DNA from: Lentzea sp.
GTDB taxonomy: Bacteria; Actinomycetota; Actinomycetes; Mycobacteriales; Pseudonocardiaceae
DNA length: 9,421 nucleotides
Assembly (NCBI GenBank): GCA_030146905.1
Contig: JASLAV010001219.1
Span: 1 to 9,421 of the forward strand
Direction of reading: 5' to 3'
In this document: piece after piece, positions 5,562 through 9,421 of the stretch
Layout: each line of letters opens with the position of its first letter
Position numbering within the stretch: position 1 is the stretch's first letter
Translations under genes and position numbers: made by a program
Notes under the pieces: generated by a model
Database searches by the model: none
What the model was told of the DNA's origin: nothing
Seen by the model: the letters and a program-made list of their open reading frames with translations, nothing else

Positions 5562-6323
5562 GTGTCGGACCCACGTCAGTCACCTGAAGAGGTGACCCAG
5601 AACCTGCCTCGCTTCCCACCGAGGCCGACCGACACCGCGCCGCTCTACCCGGCTGACGAGCTGATGAAGCTGCAGTCGATCATGGACAACCGCCAGGGGC
5701 ACCCGCCCGCGCCGCCACCCGCACCCCCGCGCAAGTCGACGTGGGTGGGCAAGGCACTGGCACTCGTCGGCGTCGCGGTGGTGTCGGGCTTCGTGTGGTG
5801 GGTGTTGCAGCCGTCGGACCCGGTGGACCAGCCGATCTCGCAACCGCAGAAGACCGCGGGCGAGTTCGAGTTCACCACCGTGGCGCAGCTGCCCGAGCCG
5901 GTGAAGGACAGCGACTGCGCCGGCCACGCGACCGGCCAGACGCAGGCGTTCCTGAAAGCGACGCCGTGCCTGCAGCTGACCCGTGCGTTCTACACGGCGA
6001 AACTGCCGGACGGACGGGTCGTGTACTCGTCGGTGTCCGTGGTGAAGATGCGCACGGCGGACGAGGCGCGGCAGCTCAGGGAGCTCACCCAGAAGGACGG
6101 CACCGGCAACGTCAAGGACCTGGTCCTGGACAAGGCCATCAGCGTGCCGCCGCTGACCACGCTCGCCAACGGCGGGTACGCCTCCGAGCAGCGCGACCAG
6201 GAGGTCGTGATCGTCGAGTCGGACTCGCCGGTCAAGGGCGCCGACGCGCTCGCGCACAACAAGGAGATGAAGAAGGTCTCCGCGGACGCGATCAGGCTCG
6301 CGTCCTCCTTCGCGAACGGCTAG
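5562..6323 (+). CDS. Single-pass exported protein, function unknown
   Basis: The product is 253 residues from GTG 5562 ([22 protein letters not shown]). I preferred this start because longer readings run into the aminotransferase frame and lose protein-like composition. Residues 1-60 are a Pro-rich cytoplasmic segment ([12 protein letters not shown]). Residues 62-83 form one transmembrane helix ([22 protein letters not shown]). The rest is an extracytoplasmic domain with two cysteines (119 and 136) that may pair. A plausible beta segment, [13 protein letters not shown], precedes an Arg/Glu-rich helix ([14 protein letters not shown]). The layout resembles the 1106-2083 protein, but I see no clear sequence similarity. 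Its stop TAG overlaps the stop of the opposing DUF4439 gene in the palindrome GGCTAGCC. I do not recognise the family. Confidence 0.82.
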   Translation: MSDPRQSPEEVTQNLPRFPPRPTDTAPLYPADELMKLQSIMDNRQGHPPAPPPAPPRKSTWVGKALALVGVAVVSGFVWWVLQPSDPVDQPISQPQKTAGEFEFTTVAQLPEPVKDSDCAGHATGQTQAFLKATPCLQLTRAFYTAKLPDGRVVYSSVSVVKMRTADEARQLRELTQKDGTGNVKDLVLDKAISVPPLTTLANGGYASEQRDQEVVIVESDSPVKGADALAHNKEMKKVSADAIRLASSFANG

Positions 6324-6748
6324 CCCGATGCGACGCCCGGCATCGTGATCGATGCCGGGGTCGTGCCGGCCACCTTGCGCCACCGCGTCGCCCGCACCGC
6401 CGCCGCCGTCAGCGACTCCAGCGCCGACGTCCGCAGGCCGGAGTCGTCGGTCCGCTCCAGCACACCCCGCCACGCGGCACAGGTGTCCTGCTCCACCGCG
6501 ATCAGGGCCGCGAGGGCGGAGGACCCGTCGGAGACGGGAGAGGGCGGCAGGTAGGCCGCAGCGGGCGGAGCAGGCGTAGCGCCCTGGTCCCGCAGCCACC
6601 GCTCGGTCGTGTCACGCCGCGCCCGGTGCGCGTTCGCGCCCTCCGCGACGGCCGCGGCCTGGTTGCCCAGGAACGCCGACACCATGCCGTAGGTCCACAA
6701 CGCCGCGTGCTCGGTCCCGAGCGCGGTCTGGACGGCGTCCACGTTCAC
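6320..6748 (-). CDS. DUF4439 ferritin-like domain protein
   Basis: The product is 142 residues and predicted to be a four-helix ferritin-like bundle. The N-terminus [26 protein letters not shown] has the Glu-His (E13, H14) and Tyr typical of the family. [19 protein letters not shown] (41-59) and [14 protein letters not shown] (82-95) are the further helices. The Pro-rich stretch between helices and the closing TPASITMPG also fit. The metal-binding state and reaction are not known. The start GTG 6748 overlaps the upstream stop (GTGA) and has a strong GGGAGG (6756-6761) 7 bases away, so it is translated with the lipoprotein gene. The pair matches the position and orientation of Rv2843/Rv2844 next to rimP in M. 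tuberculosis. The stop overlaps that of the convergent + strand gene. Confidence 0.85.
   Translation of the reverse strand: MNVDAVQTALGTEHAALWTYGMVSAFLGNQAAAVAEGANAHRARRDTTERWLRDQGATPAPPAAAYLPPSPVSDGSSALAALIAVEQDTCAAWRGVLERTDDSGLRTSALESLTAAAVRATRWRKVAGTTPASITMPGVASG
6331..6363 (+). terminator. Hairpin after the 5562-6323 gene, inside the opposing coding end
   Basis: A perfect 10-bp stem (6336-6345 with 6350-6359) with loop TGAT is extended by CGAC/GTCG across one bulged base. It begins 8 bases after the + stop, a natural place for a terminator, but lies wholly within the last codons of the DUF4439 gene. No U-tract is present. Confidence 0.5.
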
Positions 6749-7185
6749 GCGAGCACCTCCCGCAGCGTCGCGCAGCCCGCCGCCACCGAACCGACGAGAC
6801 CCGCGCGGTGGGCCGGCAGTGAGGCGACCAGTGCCGAGGCGTCGCGGACGGCCTCGTCGAGCGCGGTCCGCATCGCCGCCAGCGGGTCCGGCGGCGTGGG
6901 CGGTGTGGTGGGAGCGGGCGGGACCGTGGAGGACAGCGGCGGGCGCTCGCGGTCGACCTCCGCCTGCAACAGGGTCGCGTGCGTCTCGCGAGCCTTCGCG
7001 ATCTCGGCGGCCGCGGGCGTCGTCAGCGTCTGGGCCAGCTTGGCGTCCGCACGAGCCTGTGCCGCGAGGGCCGACAACGGGTCCGGTGGCGGCGGCGGAG
7101 CGGACTCTGTGGTGCACGCAACGGCGAGCGGTGCGGCGGCCACCGCGAGCAGCACACGGCGGCGGCTGACCGATTCGGAGATCAC
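6745..7185 (-). CDS. Tat-type lipoprotein, helical, function unknown
   Basis: The product is 146 residues from GTG 7185. The N-terminus has a twin-arginine motif, SRRRVLL (7-13), then a short hydrophobic stretch and the lipobox LAVAC with C24, so export by Tat and lipid anchoring are predicted. After a Pro-rich linker, two Ala-rich helical segments (about 37-77 and 98-145) are separated by a second Pro/Thr-rich stretch (85-101). Longer readings upstream run through the rimP promoter region and destroy the signal peptide, which decides the start. It is divergent from rimP and coupled to the DUF4439 gene downstream; the two are probably partners at the cell surface. I see no catalytic motif. 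Confidence 0.82.
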   Translation of the reverse strand: MISESVSRRRVLLAVAAAPLAVACTTESAPPPPPDPLSALAAQARADAKLAQTLTTPAAAEIAKARETHATLLQAEVDRERPPLSSTVPPAPTTPPTPPDPLAAMRTALDEAVRDASALVASLPAHRAGLVGSVAAGCATLREVLA

Positions 7186-7239
7186 GCGGCCCCATATTGC
7201 CAGCAGCCGTGCGGCGCGGTGGCAGGCGGGCAAAGGAGA

Positions 7240-7245
7240 TAGTCT
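7240..7245 (+). promoter_or_regulatory. -10 box of the rimP-nusA operon
   Basis: TAGTCT in the context GATAGTCT is a good TANNNT box, 69 bases before the rimP start. Transcription would begin near 7252. A short hairpin (7246-7250 with 7255-7259) lies at that point. No convincing -35 is seen. Confidence 0.45.
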
Positions 7246-7313
7246 GGTCGTCCACGACCGCCGGAACAACGTCGGTCGGGGTTTCCATGCGTTCGAACTG
7301 AAGGAGACACCAC

Positions 7314-7838
7314 GTGTCCAGCCCGCCGCGCGGAGAGCTTTCCGCGCAGCTAGCACCGGTTGTGCGGGAAGCTCTCGAAGCCGTCGGCTTCGACCTCGAC
7401 GCGCTCGACGTGAATCAGGCTGGGCGCCGCCGTCTGGTCAAGGTCGTCGTGGACGGCGAAGACGGCATCGGGCTCGACGAGGTCGCCGAGGCGAGCCGCG
7501 TGGTCTCCGCCGCGCTCGACGCGCACGACCACCTGATCAACGGGCCCTACACCCTCGAGGTCACCTCGCCGGGTGTCGACCGCCCGCTCACCCGCCCGCG
7601 CCACTGGAAGCGCGCGCACCTGCGTCTCGTGAAGGTCAAGCAGCCGGAGAAGGCCGAGTGGTTCGGCCGGGTCGGCGAGTGCGACGAGACCGGGGTCGAG
7701 CTGCTGCACCAGGGCGAGCTGCGGCGCGTGGAGTACCGCGACATCGAACGCGCGGTCATGGAGATCGAGTTCAAGCAGCCGCCGGTCGAGGAACTGGCTC
7801 GGCTCACTCGCAAAGCACCGGAGGAGGAGCCGAGGTGA
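7314..7838 (+). CDS. rimP: Ribosome maturation factor RimP
   Basis: A 174-residue cytoplasmic factor that assists late 30S subunit assembly. The first domain contains [23 protein letters not shown], then [19 protein letters not shown]. The family signature [15 protein letters not shown] lies at 79-93. The second, Sm-like domain follows ([16 protein letters not shown]). The Glu/Lys-rich tail is typical of actinobacterial forms. GTG 7314 is supported by AAGGAG (7301-7306) at 7-base spacing. The stop overlaps the nusA start (GTGA), so the two are translationally coupled. It is the first gene of the rimP-nusA-ylxR-infB operon. Confidence 0.96.
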   Translation: MSSPPRGELSAQLAPVVREALEAVGFDLDALDVNQAGRRRLVKVVVDGEDGIGLDEVAEASRVVSAALDAHDHLINGPYTLEVTSPGVDRPLTRPRHWKRAHLRLVKVKQPEKAEWFGRVGECDETGVELLHQGELRRVEYRDIERAVMEIEFKQPPVEELARLTRKAPEEEPR

Positions 7839-8848
7839 ACGTCGACATCGCCGCCCTGAGGGCGATCGAACGTGAAAAGGACATCCCCTTCGAAACGGTC
7901 ATGGAGGCGATCGAGTCAGCGCTGCTGACCGCCTACAAGCACACCGAAGGACACGCCACGCACTCGCGCGTGGAGATCGACCGCAAGACCGGCGTCGTGC
8001 GCGTGATCGCGCAGGACCTGGGTCCGGACGGCGCGGTGCGGGAGGAGTGGGACGACACTCCTGAGGGCTTCGGCCGCATCGCGGCCACCACGGCGCGCCA
8101 GGTCATCCTGCAGCGCCTGCGCGACGCCGAGCACGAGCGCACGTTCGGCGAGTTCTCCACGAAGGAAGGCGAGATCATCGCCGGCGTCGTGCAGCGCGAC
8201 GCCCGCGCGAACGCCCGCGGCATGGTCGTCATCCAGGTGGGTGACACCGAGGGGGTGCTGCCGCCGGCCGAGCAGGTGCCGGGCGAGCAGTACAACCACG
8301 GCGAGCGCATCAAGTGCTACGTCGTGAGCGTGTCCCGCGGCTCCAAGGGGCCGCAGATCGCCCTCTCGCGCACCCACCCGAACCTCGTGCGGCGGCTGTT
8401 CGCCCTCGAGGTCCCGGAGATCGCCGACGGCACCGTGGAGATCCCCGCGGTGGCACGTGAGGCAGGTCACCGTTCGAAGATCGCGGTGAAGTCCACGGTC
8501 GCCGGGGTGAACGCCAAGGGCGCCTGCATCGGCCCGATGGGTGCCCGAGTTCGCAACGTCATGCACGAGCTGGGCGGTGAGAAGATCGACATCATCGACC
8601 ACTCGGACGACCCGGCCACTTTCGTCGGGAATGCTCTGTCACCAGCGAAGGTTGTGTCCGTACGGGTGCTCGACGAGCGTGCCAAGACGGCACGTGTCGT
8701 GGTGCCCGACTTCCAGCTGTCGCTGGCGATCGGCAAGGAGGGGCAGAACGCCCGCCTGGCCGCTCGCCTGACCGGCTGGCGCATCGACATCCGCAGCGAC
8801 GCGGAGGCTCCCGCCGCCGACGCGGTCACATCCGGTTCGGCTGAATGA
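7835..8848 (+). CDS. nusA: Transcription termination/antitermination factor NusA
   Basis: Binds RNA polymerase and nascent RNA and modulates pausing, termination and antitermination. The product is 337 residues, the short actinobacterial form without the extra C-terminal acidic repeats of proteobacteria. The N-terminal RNAP-binding domain covers about 1-105 ([19 protein letters not shown] onward). The S1 domain covers about 110-180 ([11 protein letters not shown], ending IALSRTHP). KH1 lies around 215-275 with [14 protein letters not shown], and KH2 around 285-325 with [22 protein letters not shown] 7835 overlaps the rimP stop and sits behind GGAGGAGGAG (7820-7829). Confidence 0.97.
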   Translation: MNVDIAALRAIEREKDIPFETVMEAIESALLTAYKHTEGHATHSRVEIDRKTGVVRVIAQDLGPDGAVREEWDDTPEGFGRIAATTARQVILQRLRDAEHERTFGEFSTKEGEIIAGVVQRDARANARGMVVIQVGDTEGVLPPAEQVPGEQYNHGERIKCYVVSVSRGSKGPQIALSRTHPNLVRRLFALEVPEIADGTVEIPAVAREAGHRSKIAVKSTVAGVNAKGACIGPMGARVRNVMHELGGEKIDIIDHSDDPATFVGNALSPAKVVSVRVLDERAKTARVVVPDFQLSLAIGKEGQNARLAARLTGWRIDIRSDAEAPAADAVTSGSAE

Positions 8849-8859
8849 GCTCCAGGGGA

Positions 8860-8865
8860 TAGACT
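8860..8865 (+). promoter_or_regulatory. Possible internal -10 box between nusA and ylxR
   Basis: TAGACT in GATAGACT closely resembles the GATAGTCT before rimP. It lies 11 bases after the nusA stop, with the first nucleotide of a transcript expected near 8872. It would give ylxR and infB their own promoter. Confidence 0.35.
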
Positions 8866-8890
8866 CATCAACGGTTCAACGTCGGGTTCG

Positions 8891-9229
8891 GTCACCCAAC
8901 ACATCGGCCCAGTTCGAACGTGCATTGGATGCCGTACCCGAACGTTGCCCTCTGAGCTGCTGCGTGTGGTCGCGGTGGACGGTTCGGTGGTTCCGGACCT
9001 CCGCAAGCGACTTCCTGGTCGGGGTGCTTGGTTGCATTTCGATCTCGAATGTCTGCGCAACGCCGAGCGGCGACGGGCGTTCTCACGGGCCTTCCGGGTC
9101 CAGGGGTCGCTCGACGTCGCTTTGTTGCGCGAGCACTTGGAGGCGGCGGCAAAGGAAGGCGGCCGGGGGACAGCCCCTCGGTCAGCAAGCAACAAGGAAG
9201 CAGGTCGACCCGTCATGAGTCAGCCGTGA
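8891..9229 (+). CDS. ylxR: YlxR family RNA-binding protein (start codon not canonical)
   Basis: A small basic protein of the DUF448/YlxR family, encoded between nusA and infB in most bacteria; it has been reported to bind RNase P RNA in some Firmicutes. The signature VRTCIGCR begins at 8912, then LPSELLRVVAVDG, GRGAWLHFDLECL and a basic helix, as expected. Reading upstream in frame from the motif to the nusA stop there is no ATG, GTG or TTG. The nearest downstream candidate, TTG 8945, would remove the signature. I place the start at GTC 8891, giving VTQHIGPVRTC, because it resembles relatives that begin with GTG-ACC. ATC 8867, preceded by AGGGGAT at good spacing, and ATC 8903 are alternatives. 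The end, 9229, is firm. Confidence 0.82.
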   Translation, partial: VTQHIGPVRTCIGCRTRTLPSELLRVVAVDGSVVPDLRKRLPGRGAWLHFDLECLRNAERRRAFSRAFRVQGSLDVALLREHLEAAAKEGGRGTAPRSASNKEAGRPVMSQP

Positions 9230-9257
9230 AGCTGAAGACATGAACGCGCGACGTTAA
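9226..9257 (+). other. Two overlapping mini-ORFs between ylxR and infB
   Basis: GTG 9226 overlaps the ylxR stop and encodes VKLKT, ending at TGA 9241-9243. ATG 9240 overlaps that stop and encodes MNARR, ending at TAA 9255-9257. Together they could hand ribosomes on toward infB, but such short chains also arise by chance. Confidence 0.25.
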
Positions 9258-9262
9258 GACGA

Positions 9263-9317
9263 GGTCGATGGGACTTGCCTGCCGGCCTCACGACCAAGGA
9301 GAGCAGTGGCAGGCAAG
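9263..9317 (+). promoter_or_regulatory. Possible pseudoknot around the infB ribosome-binding site
   Basis: Stem A pairs 9263-9267 (GGTCG) with 9291-9295 (CGACC). Stem B pairs 9274-9283 (CTTGCCTGCC) with 9308-9317 (GGCAGGCAAG), a perfect 10 bp. The stems interleave as A-B-A'-B', the order of an H-type pseudoknot. AAGGAG (9296-9301) lies in the loop between A' and B', and B' begins in the GTG start codon. Confidence 0.4.
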
Positions 9318-9421
9318 GCCCGCGTGCATGAGCTCGCGAAAGAGCTCGGTGTTACGAGCAAGGAAGTTCTGAACAAGCTCGCCGAACAGGGCGAATACGT
9401 GAAGTCCGCGTCGTCGACCGT
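9306..9421 (+). CDS. infB: Translation initiation factor IF-2, N-terminal fragment
   Basis: The first 38 codons are present and the gene runs off the window. [39 protein letters not shown] is the conserved IF2 N-terminal subdomain of actinobacteria; the VHELAKELG and [17 protein letters not shown] patterns are diagnostic. IF2 is the GTPase that places initiator tRNA on the 30S subunit. GTG 9306 is supported by AAGGAG (9296-9301) with a rather short 4-base spacer. It follows ylxR after 76 bases in the same operon. Confidence 0.95.
   Translation, partial: MAGKARVHELAKELGVTSKEVLNKLAEQGEYVKSASST

Noticed and set aside
5741..8848. Very long open frame on the + strand covering several genes and ending as NusA
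   Set aside because: Upstream of 7835 it is an Arg/Gly-rich shadow of other genes, created by high GC and lack of stops; NusA has its own ribosome-binding site and start.
7290..8920. CGTTCGAACTG at 7290-7300 and its reverse complement at 8910-8920
   Set aside because: An 11-base match centred on TTCGAA, and the second copy encodes the conserved VRT of YlxR; probably chance.
9268..9375. ATG 9268 open frame overlapping the infB start
   Set aside because: It is out of frame with infB, has no ribosome-binding site, and its product looks like a shifted IF2 reading.

Overview
The window comes from a high-GC actinomycete, most likely of the Pseudonocardiales (Saccharothrix, Lentzea, Actinosynnema or Amycolatopsis type). 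This rests on the base composition, the many GTG starts, the -10-only promoters, and the order proS - lipoprotein / DUF4439 pair - rimP - nusA - ylxR - infB. Mycobacteria share that order (Rv2845c proS, Rv2844, Rv2843, Rv2842c rimP). The genus is an inference; I could not run a search.

Layout. 1-556: 3' end of proS. 557-1105: no intact gene. Here the last 31 codons of proS plus the terminator hairpin have been copied in tandem, about 152 bp per unit: the native copy, three decayed copies, and perhaps a fifth trace. 1106-2083 (-): exported single-pass protein with a Gly/Gln/Tyr-rich cytoplasmic N-terminus. 2084-2187: divergent intergenic region carrying an imperfect 15-bp inverted repeat. 2188-about 2729 (+): frameshifted membrane-protein pseudogene. 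2721-3128 (-): UPF0047/YjbQ protein. 3206-5536 (+): tight three-gene run (compact GT1-type glycosyltransferase, DUF4442 hotdog protein, class V aminotransferase-like PLP enzyme). 5562-6323 (+): second single-pass exported protein. 6320-7185 (-): DUF4439 ferritin-like protein and its translationally coupled upstream Tat lipoprotein; the DUF4439 stop overlaps the stop of the convergent + strand gene. 7314-9421 (+): rimP - nusA - ylxR - infB (5' end), the conserved translation/transcription operon.

How the genes work together. proS (tRNA-Pro charging) and rimP-nusA-ylxR-infB (30S maturation, transcription elongation, RNA-binding adaptor, initiation factor 2) are conserved information-processing genes. 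Between them lies an accessory block of envelope proteins and small enzymes that differs between lineages.

Most worth a second look: (1) the proS-tail/terminator array, whose coding parts decay while the hairpins stay paired, with two apparent compensatory changes; (2) a possible pseudoknot around the infB Shine-Dalgarno sequence and start; (3) ylxR, which has no ATG, GTG or TTG in frame upstream of its conserved RTCIGCR motif; (4) the inverted repeat shared by the divergent 2083/2188 genes; (5) a long hairpin directly after the + gene stop at 6323 but inside the coding end of the opposing gene.
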